Made by a program: the position numbers and the translations under genes | Notes under the pieces: model-generated | The model's input: only the letters and a program-made list of their open reading frames with translations | What the model was told of the DNA's origin: nothing | Database searches by the model: none | Origin: Thermomonospora catenispora | GTDB taxonomy: Bacteria; Actinomycetota; Actinomycetes; Streptosporangiales; Streptosporangiaceae | Direction of reading: 5' to 3' | Assembly: GCF_006363815.1 (NCBI RefSeq) | Contig: NZ_RRYT01000012.1 | Coordinates: forward strand, 50,933 to 114,932 | DNA: 64,000 nucleotides | In this document: positions 1 through 7,875 of the stretch, piece after piece | Position numbering within the stretch: position 1 is the stretch's first letter | Layout of the letters: the number at the start of each line of letters is the position of its first letter

Positions 1-266
1 AGAACATGCTATCGAATGGAGTGCCGCCGGTCCGTCGATCACGCCTCGGCCGGGTCGCCTTCGCACCGCTCGTCGAACCAGAGGCGGCCCGTCGCGGCGG
101 TCCCATGCGGCCGGCCCCAACCCGCCCCGGTGACACCGGCCGGACCGTCGACGCCCCGGGAACGGGCGCCGCGGACGTGGGACGCGGGCGTGGGAGGAGT
201 CGTGGATAGGTCGTCTGCTGCCGGGTAGAGCGCCCTCACCTGCTCGATGCAGGACAAGGAGGTGTC
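1..266. other. upstream region without a convincing gene
   Basis: Short open frames exist on both strands but none has actinobacterial codon bias, a good ribosome binding site or recognisable protein content. The last bases hold the strong Shine-Dalgarno sequence AAGGAGG at 256-262 that serves the next gene. Any promoter must lie here, but no clear -35/-10 pair was seen. Confidence 0.5.
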
Positions 267-773
267 ATGTCCCACATCACGCAAGGCGGGCGCACCCGTA
301 CCGGCCGCAGGGCGATGACCCCCGTCCAGCTCGCGTCCGCGATCGTCGGCGCGGTGTTCCTGCTGGTGGCGATCTTGGGGTTCATCCCCGGCATCACCAC
401 CAATTACGACCAGCTGGAGTTCGCCGGGCACGAGTCCGACGCCCGTCTGTTCGGGCTGTTCCAGGTCTCCATCCTGCACAACCTGGTGCACGGCCTGTTC
501 GGCGTCCTCGGCCTGGCGTTGGCGCGCAGCGTCCCGACCGCCCGCGGCTTCCTGGTCGGCGGCGGTCTGATCTATCTGCTGCTGTGGCTGTACGGGCTGT
601 TCATCGACCACGGCAGCGGCGCCAACTTCATCCCGGTCAACCACGCCGACAACTGGCTGCATCTGGGGCTCGGCGTCGGCATGGTCCTGCTCGGCCTGTT
701 GCTGCCTCCGCGGCGCCAGCCCGCACCGGCCGGCCGGCACACCGCGCAGAGCCAGAACCGCCCCGACCGCTGA
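267..773 (+). CDS. DUF4383 family membrane protein
   Basis: The 168-residue protein starts with ATG four bases after a strong AAGGAGG. It has about four hydrophobic segments (roughly residues 19-40, 66-88, 96-118 and 128-150) separated by short loops and ends in a proline/arginine-rich cytoplasmic-looking tail. The first segment with LASAIVGAVFLLVAILGFIPG, the short acidic loop and the HNLVHGLFGVLG segment are typical of DUF4383, a common actinobacterial integral membrane family of unknown function. It stands alone and converges on the GNAT gene, with a hairpin between the two. Family assignment is good; no function can be given. Confidence 0.85.
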   Translation: MSHITQGGRTRTGRRAMTPVQLASAIVGAVFLLVAILGFIPGITTNYDQLEFAGHESDARLFGLFQVSILHNLVHGLFGVLGLALARSVPTARGFLVGGGLIYLLLWLYGLFIDHGSGANFIPVNHADNWLHLGLGVGMVLLGLLLPPRRQPAPAGRHTAQSQNRPDR

Positions 774-818
774 CGGCCTCCTCGCGCCCGGGGCGCTCCG
801 GTCCGCGGCCGGCGACCG

Positions 819-842
819 GGCGCCCCTGCACCGAGGGGCGCC
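819..842. terminator. hairpin between convergent genes
   Basis: GGCGCCCC (819-826) pairs perfectly with GGGGCGCC (835-842) around an eight-base loop, directly between the stop codons of the DUF4383 and GNAT genes. No U tract follows. It could serve both strands. Confidence 0.7.
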
Positions 843-1448
843 TCAGGGGGGCGTCGAGGACGCCTCCGCGGGCGCGCGCAGGGTGAACAACGACAGGCGC
901 AGCCGGGGATACAGGTCCGCCGGCAGCGGGCCCTGGTCGCGCCAGCCCAGGGAGCGGTACAGGCGCGCGGCGGGTGATCGGGCATAGGTGATCAGCCAGG
1001 CGGCCGGGCGGTCGCGCACGACGGCCTGCACCAGCCGCCGGCCGATGCCCTGCCCCTGGGCGTCGGGGTGGACGAACAGTTCGGCGACGGCGAAGGCCCC
1101 GCCGATGAGCTCGGCGGCCCGGGCGGCTCCGAACGCCCGGGTCACGGCGTCATGGACGCGGTCGCCTTCGGAGAGAGCGGGCGTGGGCCAGCCGTAGCAG
1201 ACGCCCAGCAGTCGTCGCCGGCCGTTCCCGGCGGCGGCGGTCAGGGCGGTGAAGCCGGGGCGGGCGGCGGCCTCGGCCAGTTTGCCGTCGTAGGAGGCCA
1301 TCTGCTCCGGGGTCTCCGACCACGGCGGGCGGCGATAGCACGAGCGGTACAGGGCGGTGATCCGGTCGGCGATCGCCATGACGCGCCGTCCGTCCAGCCG
1401 GTCCACCTCGATCCGCACCTCTGCGCCTCCACCGGGAGCGTCCAGCAT
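843..1448 (-). CDS. GNAT family N-acetyltransferase
   Basis: The 201-residue protein looks like a GCN5-related acetyltransferase, which transfers an acetyl group from acetyl-CoA to an amine; the substrate cannot be read from sequence. The central block [20 protein letters not shown], around residues 130-150, is motif A with the Q/R-x-x-G-x-G/A pyrophosphate-binding loop, preceded by a hydrophobic strand (AVAELFV) and followed by LYRSLGW near the C-terminus (motif B). It is divergent from the superoxide dismutase gene with only 48 bases between the starts, so the Nur box there may affect both. An alternative ATG-class start lies four bases upstream in another frame; 1448 gives the better protein. 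Confidence 0.85.
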   Translation of the reverse strand: MLDAPGGGAEVRIEVDRLDGRRVMAIADRITALYRSCYRRPPWSETPEQMASYDGKLAEAAARPGFTALTAAAGNGRRRLLGVCYGWPTPALSEGDRVHDAVTRAFGAARAAELIGGAFAVAELFVHPDAQGQGIGRRLVQAVVRDRPAAWLITYARSPAARLYRSLGWRDQGPLPADLYPRLRLSLFTLRAPAEASSTPP

Positions 1449-1469
1449 GCAATCGTATTGTTGATGCAG

Positions 1470-1486
1470 TTGCGAGTTATTTGCAA
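1470..1486. promoter_or_regulatory. Nur box (nickel-responsive operator) ahead of sod
   Basis: The sequence reads TTGCGA-GTTAT-TTGCAA. The published Streptomyces Nur box is tTGCaa-N5-ttGCAA, so the fit is nearly perfect in both half-sites and spacing. It lies ten bases upstream of the sod start codon and inside the short divergent interval with the GNAT gene. A site this close to the start is placed to repress by blocking RNA polymerase. A Nur-like protein is encoded at 55923-56333 in this window. Confidence 0.75.
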
Positions 1487-1496
1487 TAGTGACCGC

Positions 1497-2099
1497 ATGA
1501 CGACGTACTCACTGCCGGACCTGCCCTACGACTACGCCGCCCTGGAGCCCGCGATCACCGGGGAGATCCTGGAGCTGCACCACTCCAAGCACCACGCCGC
1601 CTACGTCAAGGGCGCCAACGAGACCCTGGAGAAGCTGGAGGAGGCCCGCGCCAAGGAGCAGTACGAGGGCCTGGTCGGGCTGGAGAAGACGCTGGCGTTC
1701 AACCTCTCCGGCCACATCCTGCACTCGATCTTCTGGAAGAACCTCTCCCCCGACGGCGGAGACCGTCCCGACGGGGAGCTGGCCGCCGCCATCGACGAGC
1801 ACTTCGGCTCCTTCGAAGCGTTCAAGAGGCAGCTCACCACCGCCACCACCACCGTGCAGGGCTCCGGCTGGGGCGTGCTGGCCTGGGAGCCGGTCGGCCG
1901 GAAGCTGATCGTGCAGCAGGTCTACGACCACCACGGCAACGTCGGCGTCGGCTCGGTTCCGCTGCTGGTCTTCGACGCCTGGGAGCACGCCTACTACCTG
2001 CAGTACCGCAACGTCCGCCCCGACTACGTCGCCAAGCTGTGGGACCTGGTCGACTGGGCCGACGTCGCGACCCGCTTCGCCGCCGCCGAGAGCGCCTGA
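1497..2099 (+). CDS. sodF: Fe/Mn-family superoxide dismutase
   Basis: The 200-residue enzyme converts superoxide to oxygen and hydrogen peroxide. It has the whole Fe/Mn-SOD fold: N-terminal [15 protein letters not shown], the LHHSKHH helix with the first metal-ligand histidine near residue 28, [10 protein letters not shown] with the second histidine, and [10 protein letters not shown] with the Asp and His ligands. The GSGWGVLAW and QVYDHHGN segments are also in place. ATG at 1497 is chosen because upstream in-frame codons read into the intergenic region and the protein begins exactly as family members do. There is no clear ribosome binding site, so a near-leaderless transcript is possible. 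Iron versus manganese cannot be settled from sequence; the adjoining Nur box favours the nickel-repressed iron enzyme of the SodF type. Confidence 0.93.
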   Translation: MTTYSLPDLPYDYAALEPAITGEILELHHSKHHAAYVKGANETLEKLEEARAKEQYEGLVGLEKTLAFNLSGHILHSIFWKNLSPDGGDRPDGELAAAIDEHFGSFEAFKRQLTTATTTVQGSGWGVLAWEPVGRKLIVQQVYDHHGNVGVGSVPLLVFDAWEHAYYLQYRNVRPDYVAKLWDLVDWADVATRFAAAESA

Positions 2100-2124
2100 C
2101 CGCACGCGTCGGGCCCACGAGCCG

Positions 2125-2186
2125 CGGCGCCCACCAGGCCGGGATCATGCTCAGGACCCGTTCCTTCCACGGCCCGGTGGGCGCCG
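2125..2186. terminator. inverted repeat between sod and recQ
   Basis: CGGCGCCCACC (2125-2135) is matched perfectly by GGTGGGCGCCG (2176-2186), with 40 bases between the arms. It occupies the interval between two convergent genes. The loop is large for a simple terminator and contains further short complementary pieces, so it may fold as a branched hairpin. Confidence 0.5.
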
Positions 2187-2215
2187 CCCGCATCCCCCTG
2201 CGGCCCGCCGCACGA

Positions 2216-4093
2216 TCACGTCGGCGTGTTCGAAGCGGCCTCCGGGGCGGGTCCTTCGCCGGCGGCGAGGACCTCCAGGACCTGCCGGCCGTATCTGGCG
2301 AGCTTGCTCTCCCCCACCCCGGAGACGGCGCCGAGCTCCTGGAGGGTGGCGGGGAGGCGCAGGGCGATGTCGCGCAGCGTGGCGTCGTGGAAGACCACAT
2401 AGGCGGGCACGCCCTGCTCCCTGGCGGTGGCGGCGCGCCAGGCGCGGAGGCGTTCGAAGACCGGCCGGGCGTGGTCGGGGAGCTCGGCGGGGGCGCGGCG
2501 TTCCTTGGCCGCCGTGGCCTTGGCGGTCTTGACGCGTTCGGGGTCGCGGCGCAGCCGGACCGTGCGGCCTTGGAACAGCACCTCGGCGCTGGCGGGGGTG
2601 AGGCCGAGGGTGCCGTAGTCGGACTCCACCGACAGCAGGCCCTGGGCGAGGAGCTGGCGGATGACGCCGCGCCACTCGCCCGCCTTGAGCTCGGTCCCCA
2701 CCCCGAACGACTTGAGCGAGTCGTGCCGGTATTGGGCGACCTTGGGGGTGGTCCTGCCCAGCAGGATGTCGACGATGTGACCGGCGCCGAACCGCTGGCC
2801 GCGCTCTCTCCACAGCCTGTGGACGACCGAGAGCACCTTCTGCGCGGCGACGGTGCCGTCCACCGCCTGCGGGGGCGACAGGCAGGTGTCGCAGTTGCCG
2901 CAGGGGGCGGCCTGCTCGCCGAAGTAGTTCAGCAGCTGCACCCGGCGGCACTCGACCGTCTCGCACAGCGCCAGCATCGCGTCCAGGTGGATGCTCAGCC
3001 GGCGGCGGTGCGCCTCGTCGCCCTCGGAGGTGTCGATCAGCCTCCGCTGCTGGACGACGTCGGCCAGACCGTAGGCCATCCAGGCGGTGGACGGCAGCCC
3101 GTCCCGCCCGGCCCGGCCGGTCTCCTGGTAGTAGCCCTCCACCGACTTGGGCAGATCCAGATGGGCGACGAACCGCACGTCGGGCTTGTCGATGCCCATC
3201 CCGAACGCGATCGTCGCCACCATCACCAGCCCGTCCTCGCGCAGGAACCGGGCCTGGTGGGCGGCGCGGGCGCGGGCGTCGAGCCCGGCGTGGTAGGGCA
3301 GCGCCTCGATGCCGTTGTCCACCAGCCAGGCGGCGGTCTCCTCCACCGCCGCCCGGGTCAGCCGGTAGACGATGCCCGCCTCCCCCGGATGCTCGGTGCG
3401 CAGGAACTGCAGCAGCTGCCGTTTGGGGTTGTCCTTGGGGACGATCCGGTACTGGATGTTGGGGCGGTCGAACCCGGCGACGAAGCGGCGGGCGTCCTCC
3501 AGGTGCAGCCGCTGCGCGATCTCGGCGCAGGTGGCGGGGGTGGCGGTCGCGGTGAGCGCGATGCGCGGCACGTCCGGCCAGCGTTCGTGCAGGTCGGACA
3601 GCTCCAGGTAATCGGGCCGGAAGTCGTGGCCCCACTGGGCGACGCAGTGCGCCTCGTCGATGGCGAACAGCGAGATCCGCCCCTTGTCCAGCAGCCGCCG
3701 GGTCTGCTCCAGCCGGAGCCGCTCCGGGGCCAGATACAGCAGGTCCAGCTCGCCGGCCGTGAACTGGGCCTCCACGACGCGGCGCTCGCCCGGGTCCTGG
3801 GCGGAGTTGAGGAACCCGGCCCGCACCCCCGCCGCGCGCAGCGCCTCCACCTGGTCCTGCATGAGCGCGATCAACGGGGAGACGACCACGCCCACGCCGT
3901 CGCGGACCAGCGCCGGGATCTGGTAGCACAGCGATTTGCCGCCGCCGGTGGGCATCAGCACCAGCGCGTCCCCGCCGGCGATGACGTGCTCGATGATCTC
4001 CTGCTGGCCGGGGCGGAAGGAGTCGTAGCCGAAGACGCGGGCGAGCACCCGCGACGCTTCGCTCACCGCGGAGCCGGTATCAGGGGCGGTCAC
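2216..4093 (-). CDS. recQ: ATP-dependent DNA helicase RecQ
   Basis: The 625-residue protein is a 3'-5' DNA helicase of the RecQ family, used in recombination and fork repair. Helicase motifs appear in order: the Walker A loop TGGGKS (about residues 49-54), [18 protein letters not shown] (motif II and the aromatic-rich loop), TATATP, and the motif VI segment [12 protein letters not shown]. The RecQ zinc-binding region follows, with [12 protein letters not shown] and CGNCDTC supplying the four cysteines, then a winged-helix region and a C-terminal HRDC domain (about residues 525-610) ending in [12 protein letters not shown]. The start is GTG at 4093. It is transcribed alone, convergent with sod. 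Length and domain order are normal for bacterial RecQ. Confidence 0.95.
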   Translation of the reverse strand: MTAPDTGSAVSEASRVLARVFGYDSFRPGQQEIIEHVIAGGDALVLMPTGGGKSLCYQIPALVRDGVGVVVSPLIALMQDQVEALRAAGVRAGFLNSAQDPGERRVVEAQFTAGELDLLYLAPERLRLEQTRRLLDKGRISLFAIDEAHCVAQWGHDFRPDYLELSDLHERWPDVPRIALTATATPATCAEIAQRLHLEDARRFVAGFDRPNIQYRIVPKDNPKRQLLQFLRTEHPGEAGIVYRLTRAAVEETAAWLVDNGIEALPYHAGLDARARAAHQARFLREDGLVMVATIAFGMGIDKPDVRFVAHLDLPKSVEGYYQETGRAGRDGLPSTAWMAYGLADVVQQRRLIDTSEGDEAHRRRLSIHLDAMLALCETVECRRVQLLNYFGEQAAPCGNCDTCLSPPQAVDGTVAAQKVLSVVHRLWRERGQRFGAGHIVDILLGRTTPKVAQYRHDSLKSFGVGTELKAGEWRGVIRQLLAQGLLSVESDYGTLGLTPASAEVLFQGRTVRLRRDPERVKTAKATAAKERRAPAELPDHARPVFERLRAWRAATAREQGVPAYVVFHDATLRDIALRLPATLQELGAVSGVGESKLARYGRQVLEVLAAGEGPAPEAASNTPT

Positions 4094-4156
4094 CCGCCCA
4101 CTGTATGAGCCTCCGGGAGGTCCGCACGCCCCGAAGCCGCCGCTGGGGAAAACCGT

Positions 4157-4471
4157 TCAGGCGAGCCTGGCCAGCACGACGCCCGTGACGATCAGGCCGA
4201 GCGCGGCGATCCGGCCGGCGTTGACCGGGTCGTCGTCGAGCACGACGCCGAGGGTGACGGCGCCCACCGCGCCGATGCCGGTGAAGACCGCGTAGGCGGT
4301 GCCGACCGGCACCGTGTCCATCGCCTTGGACAGCAGCCAGACCGCCCCGGCCGCCAGCAGGAAACAGATCACCGTGGGCAGGGGCCGGGTGAAGTTCTCG
4401 GTCGGTTTGATGCTCTGCGACCAGGCCGCCTCCACCAGCCCCGCCAGCAGCAGCGCCGTCCAGCCGGTCAT
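4157..4471 (-). CDS. small multidrug resistance (SMR) family exporter, SugE/Gdx-like
   Basis: The 104-residue protein has four hydrophobic helices, the hallmark of SMR exporters that work as antiparallel dimers and exchange protons for cations. The first helix has the membrane-embedded glutamate in LVEAAWSQSIKPT (Glu13-14 region). The WSQSIKPTENFTRP segment and the AVFTGIGAVGAVTLG third helix resemble the SugE/Gdx branch, which exports guanidinium or quaternary ammonium compounds, more than EmrE. It overlaps the upstream azoreductase gene by four bases (ATGA), so the two are translationally coupled and presumably share the TetR-controlled promoter at 5135-5184. No guanidine riboswitch was seen. 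The exact substrate is unknown. Confidence 0.85.
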   Translation of the reverse strand: MTGWTALLLAGLVEAAWSQSIKPTENFTRPLPTVICFLLAAGAVWLLSKAMDTVPVGTAYAVFTGIGAVGAVTLGVVLDDDPVNAGRIAALGLIVTGVVLARLA

Positions 4472-5112
4472 CGCGCCGCCTCCTGCCGGACGCGCCGCCT
4501 GGCGGCGGCGTGCGAGGCGGCGTGCCGGTCGCGCAGATGCGCCAGCTCAGGGTCGATCAGGGCGTTGACCAGCTCGGCGTGGATGAAGGTCACGTCCTCG
4601 ACGGCGAAGTGGCCCCTGAGGAAGTCCCGCAGGAAGCGCTCTTGGTGGTCCACCGGTTCACGGGGCGTTCCGGGCCCGTAGGCGCCGCCGCGGGCGCTGG
4701 TCACCACGAAGCGGCGGCCGGCCAGCGACATGCGCGGGAAGGTCACCTGGTCCAGCCACGCCTTGAGCGAGGAGGGGATCGAGAAGTTGTACATCGGCGT
4801 GCCGATGAGCACGACGTCGGCGGCGACCAGTTCGTTCAGCAGCGGCTCGACGATCTTCCAGGCCGCCCGCTGGGCGGGCGTGCGGGCGGCCTCGTGGTAG
4901 CGGGAGACGTCGGTGATCCGGTGCCGCAGGATGTGGTCGCACAGTTGCGTCCACGCCTCGTCGATGTGCGGGACGGGGTCGGCCGCCAGGTCGCGGTAGG
5001 TGTAGGCGGCGCCCGGGCGGGCCGCTAGCCAGGCGTCGGCGAACGCCCGGGACAGCTCCCGGGAGAAGGAGTTGCGCCGGGCGCTGGCGTCCAGGTGCAG
5101 CAGATGGCTCAT
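4468..5112 (-). CDS. azoR: FMN-dependent NADH-azoreductase family protein
   Basis: The 214-residue protein belongs to the flavodoxin-like AzoR/NQO family, which reduces quinones and azo dyes with NAD(P)H. It begins MSHLLHLDASARRNSFSREL, the phosphate-binding loop with the serine-rich SxRxxxSFS pattern, and contains GTPMYNFSIPSSLKAWLDQV (about residues 95-115), the FMN-binding PMYNF signature and dimer helix. The TSARGGAYG loop follows the central strand. The ATG at 5112 is the natural start because the family motif begins immediately after it. The gene is divergent from a TetR repressor and overlaps the downstream SMR exporter by four bases, suggesting a detoxification unit induced by a quinone-like or cationic compound. 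Confidence 0.9.
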   Translation of the reverse strand: MSHLLHLDASARRNSFSRELSRAFADAWLAARPGAAYTYRDLAADPVPHIDEAWTQLCDHILRHRITDVSRYHEAARTPAQRAAWKIVEPLLNELVAADVVLIGTPMYNFSIPSSLKAWLDQVTFPRMSLAGRRFVVTSARGGAYGPGTPREPVDHQERFLRDFLRGHFAVEDVTFIHAELVNALIDPELAHLRDRHAASHAAARRRVRQEAAR

Positions 5113-5134
5113 GGGGCTCCCCCCTCCAGATATG

Positions 5135-5184
5135 TGGACACACTGTCCGCTTAGCACGCTACCAATAAGCGGACACAGCGTCCA
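5135..5184. promoter_or_regulatory. pair of TetR operators in the azoR/tetR divergent region
   Basis: Two near-palindromes, GGACA-CAC-TGTCC (core of 5135-5153) and GGACA-CAG-CGTCC (core of 5166-5184), lie between the two start codons. Together they also form one larger inverted repeat, with arms TGGACACACTGTCCGCTTA and TAAGCGGACACAGCGTCCA. This arrangement is typical of a TetR repressor controlling itself and its divergent target. Confidence 0.75.
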
Positions 5185-5198
5185 GATAGACTTCGGGC

Positions 5199-5753
5199 AT
5201 GGAGCGAGCCGACGCCGCGCGCAACCGCGCCAAGATCCTGGAGGCGGCCGAACGGCTGTTCGCCGAGAAGGGCGCGCCGAACGTGACCATGGACGACATC
5301 GCGCGCGCCGCCGGGGTGGGCCGCGGCACCCTCTACCGGCGCTATCCGGACCGCGCCTCCATCGCCGTCGCGCTCCTGGACGAGCATGAGCGGGCCCTGC
5401 AGGAGAAACTGCTGCACGGGGACCCTCCCCTGGGCCCCGGCGCCCCTCCCGCCGAGCGGCTGGCCGCCTTCTACGCCGCCATGGTGGAGCTCCTGGAAGA
5501 CCACGCCCACCTGGTGCTCGGCGCGGAGACCGGTCGTTCCCGCTTCGAGGTCGGCGCCTACGGGTTCTGGCGGGCGCACGTGCGCTCACTGGTGAGCGCC
5601 GCCGGCGTCCCCGAGCCCGAGGCCCTGGTGGACGTACTGCTCGCACCGCTGGCCCCGGAGGTGTACACCTACCAGCGCCGCGACCGGGGGCTGACCCCCG
5701 CCCAGATCACCGCCGCCCTGTCCCGCCTGGCCCGCGTCCTGGCGCCCGCCTGA
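5199..5753 (+). CDS. TetR family transcriptional regulator
   Basis: The 184-residue protein has the TetR N-terminal DNA-binding domain (residues 8-55): RNRAKILEAAERLFAEKGAPNVTMDDIARAAGVGRGTLYRRYPDR, with the helix-turn-helix at IARAAGVGRGTLYRRY. The rest is an all-helical ligand-binding and dimerisation domain that does not show which ligand is bound. It is divergent from the azoreductase/SMR operon, with two operator-like palindromes in the 86-base gap, so it most likely represses both directions and is released by a toxic small molecule. ATG at 5199 has no strong ribosome binding site. Confidence 0.9.
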   Translation: MERADAARNRAKILEAAERLFAEKGAPNVTMDDIARAAGVGRGTLYRRYPDRASIAVALLDEHERALQEKLLHGDPPLGPGAPPAERLAAFYAAMVELLEDHAHLVLGAETGRSRFEVGAYGFWRAHVRSLVSAAGVPEPEALVDVLLAPLAPEVYTYQRRDRGLTPAQITAALSRLARVLAPA

Positions 5754-5779
5754 CGCGGGCGGAACCGGCGGCGCACCGG

Positions 5780-6523
5780 CTACAGGCGGCGCAGCACGGC
5801 CTGTTTGGCGAGGGTGAACTCCTCCTCGGTGAGCACGCCGCGCCGGCGCAGTTCGCCCAGTTCGCGCAGCCGGCGCAACAATGCGTCCACGTCGTGTTCG
5901 CCTTCGGAGGCGGTGTCGCGGCCGGGGACGTTCGCCGGCGAGTCGGCGTCGGACGCCGGACGCGGCGTCCCGTAGGGATGGGGCAGCCGGGCGGTCACCG
6001 CGGCCGCCACCAGCGGAGCGGTCCCGCCGTCGCCGAAGGTCCACGCCAGGCAGGAGGGGTCTTTTTCCGGAGGCAGCCTGCCGGGCTCGCCGCCGGTGGT
6101 GAACCGCAGGCAGCCGTAGTCGGTGAAGGTGGCGCGCTCCCACTCCACGCTCACCAGATCCCCCACCCGGAACAGGCGCGGCCCGACGCTCCGCTTGCCG
6201 GCGGACGCCGAGGAGTTCCACTCCAGCCGGACGTGCTCGCCGTCGAAGGTCACCGTCCCGTCCCCCACCGAGACCCTCAGCGGGACATCCGGCCCGGGCA
6301 TCAGGTAGCGGTCGGTGGGCCCGTCGGGGACCTGCTCCACGATGCGGCAGTTGCGCACGTCGTCGACCAGGAGCTCGGCGAGGGCGAACGCGTCGGGCTC
6401 CACGACGAGCCGGTAGGGGTCGGCGTCGTCGGGCAGCCACCCGGCGACGGCCTGGGTGAAGGGGTCGGCACCGCCCTCCGGCACCGGGATGTTGCATGTT
6501 ACATTCAACAGTGCAAGGACCAT
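5780..6523 (-). CDS. DUF4429-like protein with C-terminal SHOCT domain
   Basis: The protein (247 residues from ATG 6523) is probably cytosolic or membrane-peripheral. The segment GDGTVTFDGEHVRLEW (about residues 88-103) and the following beta-rich region with FRVGDLVSVEW and GCLRFTTGG resemble DUF4429, a pleckstrin-like fold. The last 35 residues, LLRRLRELGELRRRGVLTEEEFTLAKQAVL, are a clear SHOCT helix-turn-helix motif, a short oligomerisation module at protein C-termini. The N-terminal 80 residues are not recognised. The start is uncertain: the 5' end overlaps an inverted repeat at 6492-6516, and GTG at 6484 would place the start just past it. No function is known. Confidence 0.75.
   Translation of the reverse strand: MVLALLNVTCNIPVPEGGADPFTQAVAGWLPDDADPYRLVVEPDAFALAELLVDDVRNCRIVEQVPDGPTDRYLMPGPDVPLRVSVGDGTVTFDGEHVRLEWNSSASAGKRSVGPRLFRVGDLVSVEWERATFTDYGCLRFTTGGEPGRLPPEKDPSCLAWTFGDGGTAPLVAAAVTARLPHPYGTPRPASDADSPANVPGRDTASEGEHDVDALLRRLRELGELRRRGVLTEEEFTLAKQAVLRRL
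6492..6516. promoter_or_regulatory. imperfect inverted repeat upstream of the transhydrogenase operon
   Basis: TTGCATGTT is followed, after six bases, by AACAGTGCAA. The arms are complementary apart from one bulged base. The repeat lies 72 bases before the GTG start of the operon, whose last gene encodes a GntR/FCD regulator, making this a candidate autoregulatory operator. Confidence 0.45.
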
Positions 6524-6588
6524 GCTCCCGTCCACGGCGTCGGCCGGGGCCGCCCCGGCCGCGGGCGGAGATCGAGGAGGGCCAGAGA

Positions 6589-7875
6589 GTGCACACCCAA
6601 CCCGTCCGCCCCGAGACGATCTTCACCTACGGCTCACCCGCCCTGAAGTTCGGCGCCGGGGCCGCCGAGGAGATCGGCCACGACCTGTCCCGGCTGGGAG
6701 TGCGCCGGGCGCTGGTGGTGACCGACCCCGGAGTGGCCGCCACCGGGCATCCCCAGCGGATCGCCGACCGGATGGCCGAGCACGGCATCGAGACCCGCAT
6801 CTACGACGGCGTCCACGTCGAGCCCACCGACAAGAGCCTGAACCAGGCCATCGACCACGCCCAGGGCACCGGGCCGTGGGACGCGTTCGTGGCGGTCGGC
6901 GGCGGCTCCAGCATCGACACCGCCAAGGCCGTCAACCTGCTGCTCACCAACCCCGGCGGCCTGATGGACTACGTCAACGCGCCGGTGGGGGCCGCGCAGG
7001 CGCCGACCCAGCCGCTCAAGCCGCTGGTCGCCGTCCCCACCACCACCGGGACGGGCTCGGAGAGCACCACGATCTGCGTGCTGGACGTGCTGTCGCTGAA
7101 GGTCAAGACCGGCATCAGCCACGCCTGGCTGCGCCCGACGATGGCGGTGGTGGACCCGGAGCTGACCGTCACCCAGCCGCCGGAGGTGACGGCCTGCGCC
7201 GGGATGGACATCCTGTGCCACGCGCTGGAGAGCTACACCGCCCGCTGGTACGCCTCGTACGAGCGCAAGACCCCCGAGCAGCGGGTGCCCTACTGCGGCG
7301 CGAACCCGATCTCCGACATGTGGGCCGAGCAGGCGCTGCGGCTGCTGTCCCGCTCGTTCCGCACGGCCGTGCGCGAACCGGAGAACCTGGAGGCCCGCAC
7401 CGAGATGGCGCTGGCCGCCACGATGGCCGGGCTCGGGTTCGGCAACGCCGGCGTGCACATCCCGCACGCCAACGCCTACCCGATCGCCGGGCGGGTGAAG
7501 GAGTTCCGCCCCGCCGGCTACCCCGACGCCGAGCCGCTGGTGCCGCACGGGATGTCGGTGTCGCTGACGGCCCCGGAGGCGTTCCGCTTCACCTTCTCCG
7601 CCGCCCCCGACCGGCACGTGCGGGCCGCCGAGCTGCTGGACCCGTCGCTGCCCCGACCGAACGACCCGGCCGAGCACCTGCCGAGCGCCCTGATGCGGCT
7701 GATGCGCGACATCGGCATCCCCAACGGCATCGGCGACGTCGGCTACACCGATCGGGACGTCCCCGCCCTGGTGGAGGGCGCGCTCGCGCAACAGCGCCTG
7801 CTGGCCACCGCGCCCCGCGAGGTCACCGCCGACGACCTGGCGGGCATCTTCACCCGCTCCCTGGCGCTGTGGTGA
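6589..7875 (+). CDS. hydroxyacid-oxoacid transhydrogenase (ADHFE1/HOT-like, iron alcohol dehydrogenase family)
   Basis: The 428-residue protein belongs to the iron-containing alcohol dehydrogenases. HOT enzymes oxidise 4-hydroxybutyrate to succinic semialdehyde while reducing 2-oxoglutarate to D-2-hydroxyglutarate, without releasing NADH. It has VGGGSSIDTAKAVNLLL (nucleotide loop), VPTTTGTGSESTTICVLD, and metal ligands in AGMDILCHALESY and GVHIPHANAYPIAG; the GFGNAGVHIPHANAYPI region and PHGMSVSLTAPEAFRFT resemble the ADHFE1 branch rather than simple alcohol dehydrogenases. GTG at 6589 is preferred because GAGGAGG sits eight bases upstream; a longer reading from 6496 adds only arginine/proline-rich sequence. 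The stop overlaps the next GTG by four bases. Confidence 0.88.
   Translation: MHTQPVRPETIFTYGSPALKFGAGAAEEIGHDLSRLGVRRALVVTDPGVAATGHPQRIADRMAEHGIETRIYDGVHVEPTDKSLNQAIDHAQGTGPWDAFVAVGGGSSIDTAKAVNLLLTNPGGLMDYVNAPVGAAQAPTQPLKPLVAVPTTTGTGSESTTICVLDVLSLKVKTGISHAWLRPTMAVVDPELTVTQPPEVTACAGMDILCHALESYTARWYASYERKTPEQRVPYCGANPISDMWAEQALRLLSRSFRTAVREPENLEARTEMALAATMAGLGFGNAGVHIPHANAYPIAGRVKEFRPAGYPDAEPLVPHGMSVSLTAPEAFRFTFSAAPDRHVRAAELLDPSLPRPNDPAEHLPSALMRLMRDIGIPNGIGDVGYTDRDVPALVEGALAQQRLLATAPREVTADDLAGIFTRSLALW

Noticed and set aside
2039..4108. 689-codon open frame antisense to recQ
   Set aside because: High GC removes stop codons from non-coding frames. The translation is Gly/Val/Gln/Leu-rich with no domain, while the opposite strand encodes a complete RecQ.
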